Position numbers and translations under genes: made by a program. This document shows positions 16,801-25,800 of a stretch of 40,948 nt of DNA, in pieces. The DNA comes from Gemmatimonadota bacterium. GTDB lineage: Bacteria > Gemmatimonadota > Gemmatimonadetes > Longimicrobiales > Gaopeijiaceae. The stretch is from contig JAPPGF010000028.1 in NCBI GenBank assembly GCA_028875075.1, forward strand, positions 105,231-146,178, read 5' to 3'. Under the pieces are notes generated by a model. It ran no database searches and was not told the DNA's origin. It saw nothing but the letters and a program-made list of their open reading frames with translations. The stretch's first letter is position 1. Every line of letters starts with the position of its first letter.

Positions 16801-16959
16801 ATGCTGGAGCAGAGCGTCCAGACGCAGCACTTGGTTCCGCTCGCCGCCTCGGTGGGGTTCGGCGTCTTGTTCGCGACTCTCCTGCTTATGCTGGCCGTCC
16901 CCGCCCTGGTCGCGGTGCAGTTCAACCTGGAAAGCCGGCGGAGGCGGCGGGCCACGTAG
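13819..16959 (+). CDS. RND-family efflux permease (AcrB/MdtF-like superfamily), probable CTG start
   Basis: An inner-membrane proton-driven exporter of about 1046 residues with the standard layout: TM1, a large periplasmic loop, TM2-7, a second loop, TM8-12. The proton-relay pair is in TM4 (G-I-V-V-D-D-A-I-V-V-G-E-N). Homologues start with R-G-P-I-A-W-M-A-R-N just after Met. Here that sequence is preceded by CTG 13819 with AGGAGG at 13807-13812, six bases away. The first ATG (13840) would be 27 bases from this ribosome site and would remove conserved residues. No adaptor gene or outer-membrane channel adjoins it, so it may use partners encoded elsewhere. The substrate is unknown. Confidence 0.88.
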   Translation: MRGPIAFMAANPIAANLLMGFLLLVGIISATGLPQEFLPEASLDRIQVVVPYPGAAPQEVEESIVRKVEGQVQSIEGLKRVESSAAEGLGSVIAEFRQGTDMSRALGEVKAQVDRILTFPAGAERPEVREVTSRQSIFRLVVHGAVSQRTVKELAYQIEDGILALPEVSYAEISGVRDYEISIEVPLERLRALGLTLEEVALAVREGSLELSAGKISTGEEEIRVRTLGQNYGQFDFEDIVILTRADGTSVRLGQIANVRDGFADSDLLVRFNGQLAARIDIFRTSGEDVIEIARAVRGYLDSEVVPSLPEGVAVRIWRDDSVDLRGRVDLLIENALLGLLLVFVALALFLQIRLAMWVALGLAVSFAGTFLVMQVMGISISMFSLMAMVLALGIVVDDAIVVGENIYAERERGSEGLEAAISGTRRIAGPVIFSVLTTVTAFSVLLTVPGPIGKIGLSIPIVVIAVLMLSLVESLLVLPHHLAHLPAPREPSSGPGRALRRAQGAVDSLLRQVTDGPLDRALRFAVASPAIVLAGAAVLMLASLTIVATGTVRYEFLPQIEGDIVSANIEMPVGTPSERTAAVAAEVEAAGRRALASLAPESEPVQADVSITVGRAAQLFDPLGGDAVEMPRGHVASVEFKLPESSLRSFTSTEFQNLWREETGALPEVRSLAFSAGALGLGLPVHLELSHPEPERLALIAEEVVADLGSIAGVYDVRTNHDEGVRELQLELNPPARTLDLTLDHFARQVRAAFFGSEALRVQRGREEVRVYVRLPEEERNSATDIESYLLRTPGGGEVPLGEVARVRPARSPTTIHRLDERRIITITAAVDSRIVTGQRVNGSLERGLLARLGDEHPGFTYAHGGEQRQQQEMYEVLPRAVFFALLVMYALMAIPFSSYVQPLIVMTAIPLGLVGALAGHLVLGLSLGFSSIQGLIGVSGVVVNDSLMMIKFINRSRDRGLKPSDAVVVGAKARFRAILLTSLTTFLGVAPLMLEQSVQTQHLVPLAASVGFGVLFATLLLMLAVPALVAVQFNLESRRRRRAT

Positions 16960-17423
16960 GGGCGCCGCGCGGCCGGACGGAAGCCGTGGGAGTGCTCCGG
17001 CTTGCCCCGGTTCACGAAATCGAGCAGCGTGGCGGCGCATGGAGTGCCGCTGGGCCCTGAGACGTCGATTCTATTGCCGACCCTGGGGGCCGCGGGGAGG
17101 TGCCGGAGCGCTTCGGCTGTACGGGGCGTCTGACCGGACGGATCGGCCGAGCCGGTCTCCGGGACCGTCGACCGGACGCCGGCCTTCACGCGAGGCGCCG
17201 GTGCTCACGAAGGCGAGCACGTGTGTCCGCCGAAGCGACGGCGAGTCTGGCACGGCCTCCGCTCTTGGGACCACCCCCAAACCTGCGGGTGGGGCAACGA
17301 GTAGATCAGCCAAGGAGGGGCTCACGCCGATCACGATAGTCGACGTCGCGGACGATATCGATCTTGACGAGACCGCGATCGTTGTGGATACAACTTCAGC
17401 GTCGCTCCTTACCGACCTAGAGG
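16960..17423. other. Intergenic region between convergent genes
   Basis: I see no gene here. The frames present on both strands lack any family-like sequence or ribosome site, and no strong terminator hairpin with a U-run was found. Confidence 0.4.
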
Positions 17424-17813
17424 CTACTCGTTGTCAATGCGCGCGGACAGCGCACCCACGATGGCTCCCGCGATCCCGTACATGACCAGCGCGACGACGC
17501 CATCGCGAATCACGTCGCCGAGCACCGGACCGGCCATCATGGTCCCGTGCGCCAGCGCGCCGTAGGCCAACTCCATCAACAGTCCGAACACTCCTCCGGC
17601 CTTCGCGCCGTCTGCCGCGCTAGCGGCGCCCTTCCAACCCAGGACCAACGCGAGAAGGCCACCGCTCAGCAGCGATCCCACCGCAACTGCCCACATGATC
17701 GGGGCTTCGGCCACGCCGCTCGGTTCGATCAGGAAGCCGTAGATGATCCAGCCGAGCACGAAGAGCGCCAAGCCGGCCGAGACGCTGCGCACAACACAGT
17801 CCTTGAGACTCAT
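17424..17813 (-). CDS. Small multi-pass membrane protein, DUF1761-like
   Basis: The 129-residue protein has four hydrophobic segments (about residues 8-28, 38-58, 70-92 and 105-123) with small-residue-rich helices. The pattern M-W-A-V-A-V-G-S-L-L-S-G-G-L-L-A-L then G-A-K-A-G-G-V-F-G-L-L resembles small DUF1761-type membrane proteins. ATG 17813 is chosen because GGAGG stands about 8 bases before it. An upstream in-frame codon at 17855 has no ribosome site. The function is unknown. It is transcribed towards the RND permease and away from the metal locus. Confidence 0.65.
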   Translation of the reverse strand: MSLKDCVVRSVSAGLALFVLGWIIYGFLIEPSGVAEAPIMWAVAVGSLLSGGLLALVLGWKGAASAADGAKAGGVFGLLMELAYGALAHGTMMAGPVLGDVIRDGVVALVMYGIAGAIVGALSARIDNE

Positions 17814-18547
17814 GGGTTGCCTCCTCCGCTTGGGTGCAGGGGATTGCGACGACAATCACAGTGGGGCGCGGCCCGTACTGACACAAGCGTCGGAGGGCGC
17901 ACGTCACGCGCGGCCTGCGGACTTGCGTGGGCCGAGACGAATCCGCGGTTCACGGACGCGTCGGGAGATCGATCGATCGCGTCCGCTCGGCCGTCTCGTA
18001 GAACGCCCTGGAATCGTCTTCGGAGCTTGCCAGCCCGCGCGGTGCCGGCCGAGGCGACGACGATGGCCGCTGTCGTCAGGATCTACATCGGAGAGCCGAG
18101 TCAATATTGTTTGCCGGTCGACACGCTCCTGCAGCCTCGTTCCATGGATTGAAGCCGCGCTTGTGATGCGCAGCGGACGAACAGGAGGCGACCTCACGCC
18201 GCGGCCTCTGCTTGCGGTCAAGTGTTGATCGGCGGCGCGTGTTGGAGGGTTGCCGCGGCGAGATGACACCGAGGGGATTGTAGCGTGGCCGCTGCAGCCG
18301 GTCCGTGAGAATCGGGGGCGCTCGCCGGGGAAGCGCTGAAAACCTCGACGGGCCATGTACTTGGGCTTGACGCGGCCGGCCCCGCGGGCGATGGTGCCGC
18401 CCGCAAGTGGCGGTCTCGCATGGGTTGCTGAACATGTCCAAGACGTGCCTCGCCCGGCCCGCATCTGTCGGGACGGGGTAGGCTGCCCCATCTTGTCCGT
18501 CTTGTTCTCGCCATCGTCGCGTTCTCGCCATCGGGGAGGGAAGGGCA
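17814..18547. other. 734-base region without a recognisable gene
   Basis: Both strands were read and no protein family was recognised. Long open frames exist on the - strand but are Arg/Ser-rich and look like by-products of high G+C. The region must contain promoters for the divergent genes at each end. A good ribosome site (GGAGGG) immediately precedes the small gene at 18548. Confidence 0.4.
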
Positions 18548-18784
18548 ATGCTCAAGCAGCCAATGGAACTGTGGCACCTGTTGCTCGCGTCGGTGATACT
18601 CGTCGCAGCCATCGTCTACAGTCACCAGCAGACGCATGTGGAGATGGCCGAGGCGCTCGGCGCGCACGATCATGAGCTCCACGCGGTGCAAGAAGAGCTG
18701 GAGGAGGAGATCCACGCCATCCGTGAAACGGTCGCGGAGTTGCAAGGCCACATGGCTCACGACGAAGAAGGGGCGGACAACTAG
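18548..18784 (+). CDS. Small membrane-anchored coiled-coil protein, His/Glu-rich
   Basis: A 78-residue protein starts at ATG 18548 with a clear GGAGGG ribosome site. Residues 7-25 are one membrane helix (L-W-H-L-L-L-A-S-V-I-L-V-A-A-I-V). The rest is a single helical coiled coil outside the membrane, rich in Glu and with about ten histidines (H-Q-Q-T-H, H-D-H-E-L-H, H-M-A-H). I do not recognise a family. It stands directly upstream of the metal exporter genes on the same strand, about 210 bases away, and the His/Glu content suggests metal contact, for example as an accessory or sensing protein. That role is inference. Confidence 0.6.
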   Translation: MLKQPMELWHLLLASVILVAAIVYSHQQTHVEMAEALGAHDHELHAVQEELEEEIHAIRETVAELQGHMAHDEEGADN

Positions 18785-18994
18785 GCGGTCCTCTCTGCAC
18801 GAAGAAGGTCGTGTGACCATCAGGGTCTCTGCCCGTTCCGGCATTGGGGTGATCCGAACGGCCTGGCTTCCGGGCGCGCTTCGGTTTCGGGCCGCGGCTG
18901 CCCTCGCCCCCTGGGGCGGGGTCGGGGGCCGTGGCTCGCGCGAGGCGCGTCGCGCCCCCGCCCGTCGTCGCCGGGTTTGTCAGGTGCTTTGACG

Positions 18995-20023
18995 ATGCCG
19001 ACGCCGCCAGGCGGTCCCCGCGCCGGTACGGAGTTGGAGCACCCGGAATCTCAGGGCGACGCGGGAGGCGAGCCGCGGGGTGAGCTCCGAGGAGACCGCC
19101 TCCGGCCCGACGATTTGACAAGCGCGAGCAAACGTAGCCTGACGATTGCGCTGGTGCTGATCGGCGGCTACACCATCGCCGAAGCCGCTGCCGGCTATCT
19201 GGCGGGCAGCCTAGTCCTGCTCGCCCACGCCGGGCACATGCTGGCCGACGCCGTGTCGCTCGGGCTCGCCCTGGTGGCCGTGCGCTTCTCGGCTCAGTCG
19301 GCCACAGTCGAGCGTACCTACGGGTTCCATCGCACGGAAGTCATCGCGGCCCTCGTGAACGCGCTCGCGCTGTGGGGGATCTCTGTCGCCGTCCTCCTCG
19401 AAGGATACCGCCGTCTCTCCGACGTTCCGGAGGCTCCGGGCGGACTCATGCTGGTCGTGGGATCGATCGGCCTCGTCGTGAACGTCTCGGCCCTCTGGCT
19501 CCTGCACGAGGCGGCGGAGAGGAGCGTCACGGTCGGTGGCGTCTTCCAGCACATGATTACCGACGTGTTGGGATCGGTTACGGTCGTCGTCGCGGGGGTG
19601 CTGGTCTGGGCGTTCGGTTGGCACGTGGCGGATCCGGCCCTGAGCTTGCTGATCGGCGTGCTGATCCTGTCAAGCACCTGGCGTCTGCTGTCCAAGGTGC
19701 TACAGGTCATTCTTGAGGGCACTCCTGAGCACATCGACGTCTATTCCCTCTGCCACAAGATCGAGCGACTGGAGGGCGTCATAGTGATCCACGACGTGCA
19801 CTGCTGGAGCCTGGCTCCCGGCTACGATGCCATGACCGCGCACGTCCTGGTCGAGCCCGGCTGCGAATCCGACGGCGGCGTCGATTCGCTGCTGGACCGG
19901 ATCCGGGCGATCGCCTACGAGGAATTCGACATACACCACATTACCGTACAGGTCGAGACCAGGGCCGGCCGCTGCCTCGAGACTCACCACGTCGACCACC
20001 TGCTGGCCACCGCCCGAACGTAG
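18995..20023 (+). CDS. czcD: Cation diffusion facilitator metal exporter, CzcD-like
   Basis: CDF proteins exchange cytoplasmic Zn2+ (or Co2+, Cd2+) for protons. After about 45 polar residues come six membrane helices. Both transport-site motifs are complete: H-M-L-A-D in TM2 and H-M-I-T-D in TM5 (H-x3-D). The C-terminal cytoplasmic ferredoxin-like domain (I-H-D-V-H-C-W-S-L then H-H-I-T-V-Q-V-E) carries the usual His/Asp residues that bind regulatory zinc. ATG 18995 is preferred over TTG 18977 because of AGGTG 9 bases before it. It is the first large gene of the metal locus, followed by a TolC-type channel 52 bases later. Confidence 0.9.
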   Translation: MPTPPGGPRAGTELEHPESQGDAGGEPRGELRGDRLRPDDLTSASKRSLTIALVLIGGYTIAEAAAGYLAGSLVLLAHAGHMLADAVSLGLALVAVRFSAQSATVERTYGFHRTEVIAALVNALALWGISVAVLLEGYRRLSDVPEAPGGLMLVVGSIGLVVNVSALWLLHEAAERSVTVGGVFQHMITDVLGSVTVVVAGVLVWAFGWHVADPALSLLIGVLILSSTWRLLSKVLQVILEGTPEHIDVYSLCHKIERLEGVIVIHDVHCWSLAPGYDAMTAHVLVEPGCESDGGVDSLLDRIRAIAYEEFDIHHITVQVETRAGRCLETHHVDHLLATART

Positions 20024-20075
20024 GCTGGCGGCGACGGTCCGCCGTTCCAGCCTTGACGGCCGGGGGAGGCGATTA

Positions 20076-21335
20076 ATGCCAACGTTGGGTCCGCGAACGC
20101 TCGTCGGGCTCCTGGCGCTCGGCGGCCTTGCCGTCCTGCCGGGGGGCGCGGCCCCCGCTCAGGAAGCCGTCCGCCGGGTCACGCTCGACGAGGCACTGGA
20201 GGCCTTCGCGGAGAACAGCCTCGCGCTGAAGATCGCCCGCTCCGAGGCGGCTGAGGCCCGAGGAGCGGCGCGCCAGTCCGGGGCCTATTTCAACCCGTCG
20301 GTCGCCTTCGGCCACGACGACCTTGCCAACGACGGGGAGAGGTTCTGGGAACAGACCGTCGTGTTCGCGCAGCAGCTCGAGTGGCCCGGCCGCACGTTGG
20401 CTCGCCGCCGCGCCGTCACCCACGCCACGAGCGCCACGAGCGCCACCTTCCGCGCCGACATGGTGGAGCTCGCCTTCGAGGTGCGCGAGGCCTACGTGCT
20501 GGCGTGGTTGGCCGAGGAGGCGGAGACTGCGGTCGGGCAAGCCGCGGCGGTGATTGGCAGGGTCGCCGCCGACGCCGAGAGCCGCCTGGAAGCCGGTGAC
20601 ATCTCCGGCTACGAGGCCCGCCGCCTGCGGCTTGAGCGGGCACGTGCCGAACAGGAGGTGGCAGGGGCCGCTCTCCGGGCGCGCGCCGCCCGCAGGCACC
20701 TGGCCACGCTCATCTCCCCTGGGGCCGGCGCGGAGGAAGTCGGGCCGGCTGCGGGACCGGAGGGAGTGCCGCCGCCTGTGTCCCGCGAGGCTGCGCTCGA
20801 GGCCCTCCGCGGGCGACCGGACCTGGAAGCGGCGGCTCGGGAGCTGGATGCCGCGGAGGCCGTTGCCCAGGCCGAGCGCTCCTCGTGGGTGCCCATGCCC
20901 ACGCTCGGGGTCGGCTATCGGCATGATCTGGACGGATTCGGCGGCGCCAGCCTGGGCTTCGACCTCCCCTTGCCGCTCTTCGACCGGGGGGGCGGGACTC
21001 GCGAAGAGGCTCTCGCCCGCAGCTCGGCGGTTGCCTACCGACTCCAGCTGAGGCGACGCCTCGCCGAATACGATCTGCTGAACGCCATGGATCGATACGT
21101 GGCCAGCCGAGCCCGCGTCGAGGCGGCTGAAGGCCTGCTGGCGGACAGCGAGGCACTGCTGTCGCCGGCCACCGCGGCCTACGACGAGAACGAAATGACG
21201 CTCCTGGAGCTGCTCGACGCGGCCGGCGCGTTCCAGGACGCCCGGCTGACGGTGCTGTCCCTGCAATCGGAGGCATGGATCGCCTACTTCGACTTGCTTC
21301 GCGCCATGGGAAGAGGCGCGGAGGAGGAACCATGA
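20076..21335 (+). CDS. czcC: TolC-family outer-membrane channel, CzcC-like
   Basis: The 419-residue protein has a signal peptide (L-V-G-L-L-A-L-G-G-L-A-V-L, cleavage near A-P-A-Q) and the doubled outer-membrane efflux protein domain: long Ala/Glu/Arg-rich helices and two short beta segments (S-V-A-F-G-H-D-D-L and L-G-V-G-Y-R-H-D-L). It would form the trimeric exit duct of the metal pump. A GGGGAGG ribosome site precedes ATG 20076. The stop overlaps the adaptor's start (ATGA at 21332-21335), so the genes form one translationally coupled operon. Confidence 0.88.
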   Translation: MPTLGPRTLVGLLALGGLAVLPGGAAPAQEAVRRVTLDEALEAFAENSLALKIARSEAAEARGAARQSGAYFNPSVAFGHDDLANDGERFWEQTVVFAQQLEWPGRTLARRRAVTHATSATSATFRADMVELAFEVREAYVLAWLAEEAETAVGQAAAVIGRVAADAESRLEAGDISGYEARRLRLERARAEQEVAGAALRARAARRHLATLISPGAGAEEVGPAAGPEGVPPPVSREAALEALRGRPDLEAAARELDAAEAVAQAERSSWVPMPTLGVGYRHDLDGFGGASLGFDLPLPLFDRGGGTREEALARSSAVAYRLQLRRRLAEYDLLNAMDRYVASRARVEAAEGLLADSEALLSPATAAYDENEMTLLELLDAAGAFQDARLTVLSLQSEAWIAYFDLLRAMGRGAEEEP

Positions 21336-22885
21336 CACGACGGGCCGACCGCAGATGGCTGATCGCTTCGCTGATGGCGCTCGCTCTCGGGGGTTGCCTC
21401 GGAGGCGGGGGCGAGGAGCCGGGTGCGCTGGAGGATCACGACCCCCATGAGGGCGGAGGGCAGTTCACCGAGCTGTCCGACGGGATCGAGCTGTTCGCCG
21501 AGTACCCGCACCAGATCGCGGGCGCCGGGAGCGAGGAGCCCTGGGAGGTCCACCTCACTTGGATGGAGGGCTGGCGGCCCGTCGAGGGTGCTCGCGTGAC
21601 GCTCGTGCTCGCGGAGCCGGGGGGTGCGCGTGAGGAGGTGGCGGCCGATCCCGAGATCCCCGGCGTGTATCTCGTGTCACCCGCCCTGTCCGACCCGGGA
21701 ACTTGGCAGGCCGAGTTCCGCGTGTCGCTGGAGGGGGAGGAGCGCGTGATCCGGGCCGGGGCGTTCGAGGTCTTCGAGAGCGAGGAAGAGGTCGACCCGC
21801 ATGCGGGCCACGACCACGGGGAGGACGAGGAGCACGAGGAGGAGGAGCTGGCCACGGGGCTGATCACGCTGACCAAGGAAGAGCAGTGGTCATTCCCCTT
21901 CGCCGTCGCTGTCGCCGAGGAGCGTGAGATCCCGGCCTCGTTTCCCGCGGCGGGAGAGCTGATGGCGCCCCCCAGGGGGCTCGTGCACGTGTCCAGCCCG
22001 GTGGCGGGGCTCATCCAGGTGGACGGGCCGTCGCTGGGACCGGGCGACCAAGTACGCACCGGGCAGGTCCTGGCGCTGATCGCGCCCATCAGCCTGGACG
22101 ATTCCTATGTGCGCACCCGCGCCGACGTGGCCGCAGCCCGGCGCGAGGCGGACCGGGCCGAGCGCCTGTTCCAGGCGGAGGCCGTCTCGGCGCGCCGGCT
22201 GGAGGAGGCGAGGCGAGATCTCCAGGTCGCCGTGGCCGCGTTCGAAGCCATCGGCGGCGCGGCGGCCGGCGGCGGCGAGAACGGCGATTCCGACCTCTAT
22301 CCGCTTCGCAGCCCGATCGACGGTGTCATCGCCGTCCGCGACGCGGCCCTCGGCCAGCAGGTCGAGGTTGGGGAGAATGCCTTCACCGTCGTGAACGCGG
22401 CGACGCTGTGGCTCGTCGCCCATATCCCCGCGCGCCACGCGGCAGAGACGGAACGGATCCGCGGGGCCTGGTTCACCGTCGAGGGCGGCGGCAGCACCTA
22501 CACGGCGAGCCGCGTGCTGTCTGTCGGGAGCATGATCGAGCCGGCGAGCCGCACGCTCCCGGTCCGCTTCGCGGTCCCGAACTCCGAGGGGGTCCTGAAG
22601 GTGGGGATGCTGGCCGAGGGGCAGATCCTCGTCGGCGACCCGGTGCGCGGCGTCGCGATTCCGACCTCCGCCGTTCAGGACGAGAACGGCTTGCCGGTCG
22701 TCTACGTCAAGATGAGCGGCGACACGTTCGAGCGCCGGGTCGTAGAGGTGGGAGCCTCGGACGGAGCCTGGACGCTCGTGCGCTCGGGGATCGGGATCGG
22801 CGAGCACGTGGTGACGCTCGGAGCCTACCAGGTGAACCTCGCCTCGCTGGGCACTATCGAGCCGTCCGACGGCCACGCTCACTGA
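21332..22885 (+). CDS. czcB: RND periplasmic adaptor, CzcB/CusB-like lipoprotein with extra N-terminal domain
   Basis: The signal peptide ends in a lipobox L-G-G-C with Cys22, so the protein is lipid-anchored. Residues about 45-147 form a beta-sandwich like the FixH/YtkA-type domains found on some adaptors (L-T-W-M-E-G-W-R-P-V-E-G-A-R-V). Residues 150-173 are an acidic linker with H-A-G-H-D-H, a likely metal-binding patch. The adaptor proper follows: barrel-sandwich, helical hairpin and membrane-proximal domain to the end (517 residues). It bridges the CzcA pump and the TolC-type channel in the periplasm. The frame begins with ATGA overlap from czcC and ends 11 bases before the czcA start. 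Confidence 0.88.
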   Translation: MTRRADRRWLIASLMALALGGCLGGGGEEPGALEDHDPHEGGGQFTELSDGIELFAEYPHQIAGAGSEEPWEVHLTWMEGWRPVEGARVTLVLAEPGGAREEVAADPEIPGVYLVSPALSDPGTWQAEFRVSLEGEERVIRAGAFEVFESEEEVDPHAGHDHGEDEEHEEEELATGLITLTKEEQWSFPFAVAVAEEREIPASFPAAGELMAPPRGLVHVSSPVAGLIQVDGPSLGPGDQVRTGQVLALIAPISLDDSYVRTRADVAAARREADRAERLFQAEAVSARRLEEARRDLQVAVAAFEAIGGAAAGGGENGDSDLYPLRSPIDGVIAVRDAALGQQVEVGENAFTVVNAATLWLVAHIPARHAAETERIRGAWFTVEGGGSTYTASRVLSVGSMIEPASRTLPVRFAVPNSEGVLKVGMLAEGQILVGDPVRGVAIPTSAVQDENGLPVVYVKMSGDTFERRVVEVGASDGAWTLVRSGIGIGEHVVTLGAYQVNLASLGTIEPSDGHAH

Positions 22886-22896
22886 CGGGAGCGAGC

Positions 22897-25800
22897 TTGG
22901 AACCGACCGGGCAGCGCGGCGTTCTCGATCACTTCGTCGGGGCGTCGCTCAACAATCCCTTCCTCGCGCTGCTTTTCGCGATGGGGCTGTTCGTGGGCGG
23001 CAGCTGGATCGCCGCCACGTTCCCGGTCGACGTCTTTCCCGACCTCACGGCCCCGACCGTGACCGTGGTGACCGACGCCCAGGGCCTCGCCTCGGAGGAC
23101 GTGGAGGTCTCGATCACCTTCCCGATCGAGACGGCCTTGAACGGCGCGCTCGGAGTGAGGCGTGTCCGTTCGAGGTCCGCCCACGGGATTAGCATAGTCT
23201 GGGCCGACTTCGAGTGGGGAACGGACATCTTCTTGGCCCGGCAGGTCGTGGCGGCCAGGCTGCAGGCCCAGGCGCTCGATCTTCCCCAGGGGATCGACCC
23301 GCCGGTGCTCGCGCCCATAAGCTCGATCATGGGCGAGATCATGCTCGTCGGGCTGAGCGCGCCCGAAGGGCAACTCATGGAAGTGCGCACCCTGGCCGAT
23401 TGGGTCGTGCGGCGCAGGCTGCTGGCCGTGCCGGGCGTCTCGCAGGTCATAGCGCAGGGCGGCGACGTCCGCGAATACCAGGTCCTGGTTGATCCCCAGC
23501 GACTGCTCGCCTACCGGGTCGGGCTCGAGGACGTGCTCGCCGCCACGTCGGGCTCGAGCGAGAACGTGTCCGGGGGGCTCTACTGGTCGAGCGGACGCGA
23601 GGTCCTCATCCGCGGCATCGTGCGTCCCGGCAATGTCGACGACATCGCCGAGACCGTGGTCGCAACCCGGGGGCGAGTCCCGGTCCTGATCGAGGACATC
23701 GCCGAAGTGCGCATCGGCCCGAGGATCACCTACGGGACCGGGTCGGTGAACGGGGAGCCGGCCGTCATACTGTCGGTCCAGAAGCAGGCCGGGGCGAACA
23801 CCCTGGAACTGACGCGCAGGGTCGACGCCGAGCTGGACCAGATCGAGGCGGACCTCCCCGAGGGAGTCACTCTCGAGCGCGAGATCTTCCGCCAGGCGGA
23901 CTTCATCTCGCTCGCGGTGGACAACGTGATCCTCGCGCTCCGCGACGGAGCGCTGTTCGTCATCGCCATCCTGTTCTTCTTCCTGTGGAATGCTAGGACC
24001 ACGCTCATCTCCGTCGTCGCCATTCCGCTGTCGCTCGCCTTGGCGATCGTCGTGATGCGCGTCGTCCTTGGGGGCACGGTCAACACGATGACGCTCGGCG
24101 GGATGGCCATCGCGATCGGGGCCTTGGTCGACGACGCGATCATCTTCGTCGAGAACGTCCACCGCCGGCTGCGCGACAACCGGCGGCTCCCCTACGACGA
24201 GCGCCAGGCGCCCCTGCCGATCATCCGGGCCGCCGCGAGCGAGATCCGCGAGCCGATCCTCAACGCCACGCTCATCATCACGATCGTCTTCGTGCCGCTG
24301 TTCTTCCTCTCCGGGGTCGAGGGCCGGATGCTGAGGCCGCTCGGCGAGGCCTACGTCGTGAGCATCCTCTCGTCGCTGGTCGTCGCCGTGACCGTGACCC
24401 CGGCGCTCTGCTACCTGCTTCTCCCGAGCGACCGCTCCATCCGCCGGGTGCGCGAGCCATGGCTGGTCCGGGCGCTCGAGTCCCTCTACCGCCGGGTCCT
24501 TGACTGGGCGCTCCGCCGTTCGGGGAGGGTGCTCATCGGATCCGCGCTCCTCCTAGTGGCCACCGTGGCGGTCGTGCCCACGCTAGGCCGGGAGTTCCTG
24601 CCGGAGTTCCAGGAGGGCTCGCTGACGCTGGCGCTCATCAGCGTGCCGGGTACGTCGCTGGACGAATCCGATGGGATCGGAGGACGCGTGGAGCGCCGGC
24701 TGCTGGGGATCCCGGGCGTGGTCTCGACGGCACGGCGCACCGGCCGCGCCGAGATGGACGAGGAGGCGCAGGGCTCGAACAGCTCGCACATCGAGGTCCG
24801 GCTGGACCTGACCGAGCGCGAGTTCGCCGAGGTCGTGGCCGACGTCCGGGCCGAACTCGCCGGGATCGCGGGCACCAGCATCACCGTGGGGCAGCCGATC
24901 GGCCACCGGATCGATCACATGCTCTCAGGCACGCGCGCCGCGATCGCGGTGAGCGTCTTCGGCCCCGATCTGCGGGAACTGCGCGAAATCGCAGGCCAGA
25001 TCGAGACGGTCGCGCACGAGGTCGAGGGCCTCGTGGACATCTCCGTGGAGCAACAGGCCGAGGTGCCGCAACTGCAGGTCCGGGCGAACCGCCGGGTGAT
25101 GGCCCGCTACGGTGTCACGCCCGGCACGTTCGCCGACGCGGTTCACACCGCGATGCAGGGCGAGGCCGTGTCGGTCGTGCGCGAAGGGGAGCGCTCCTTC
25201 GACCTGGTCGTGCGCTACGCCGACCAGTACCGGAGCGACCCCGTGGCGATCGGGAGCGCGCTCATGGCGACCGCCGCCGGGCCCATTGTGCCCCTCTCGC
25301 AGCTCGGGTCCATCGTGCAGACGATGGGCCCCAACATGATCACGCGCGAGAACGTGCAGCGGAAGATCGTCGTCAGCGCCAACGTCGCGGGTCGCGACGT
25401 TATCGGGGCCGTGACCGAGCTCCAGGAACACGTCGCCGCCGATCTGGACCTCCCCTCCGAGTACTTCCTGCAGTACGGCGGTCAGTTCGAGAGCGGCCAG
25501 AGCGCCACGCGGACGATCACCATCCTGTCGCTGTTCTCGATCGGGGCGATCTTCGCGATCATGTTCAGGGCCTTCGGGAGCTTCCGCACCGCCATGTTCC
25601 TCATGGTGAATTTGCCGCTGGCCCTGACGGGGGGCGTGATCGCCGTGCTGCTGATCGGCGGCACGGTGAACGTCGCCACGCTGGTCGGCTTCATTACGCT
25701 CTTCGGAATCGCCGTGCGCAACGGGATGCTCCTTGTGAGCCGATATCAGGACCTCTGCGCCACGGGCGTTCCGCTGCCGGACAGCGTCCGGCGAGGGTCG

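Noticed and set aside
20425-20450. Short tandem repeat GCCACGAGC
   Set aside because: It only encodes an Ala-Thr-Ser run within the TolC-type protein and has too few copies to be a meaningful repeat.
22408-22896. 163-codon upstream extension of the czcA frame
   Set aside because: It overlaps the conserved C-terminal half of czcB in another frame, and RND homology begins only after TTG 22897.
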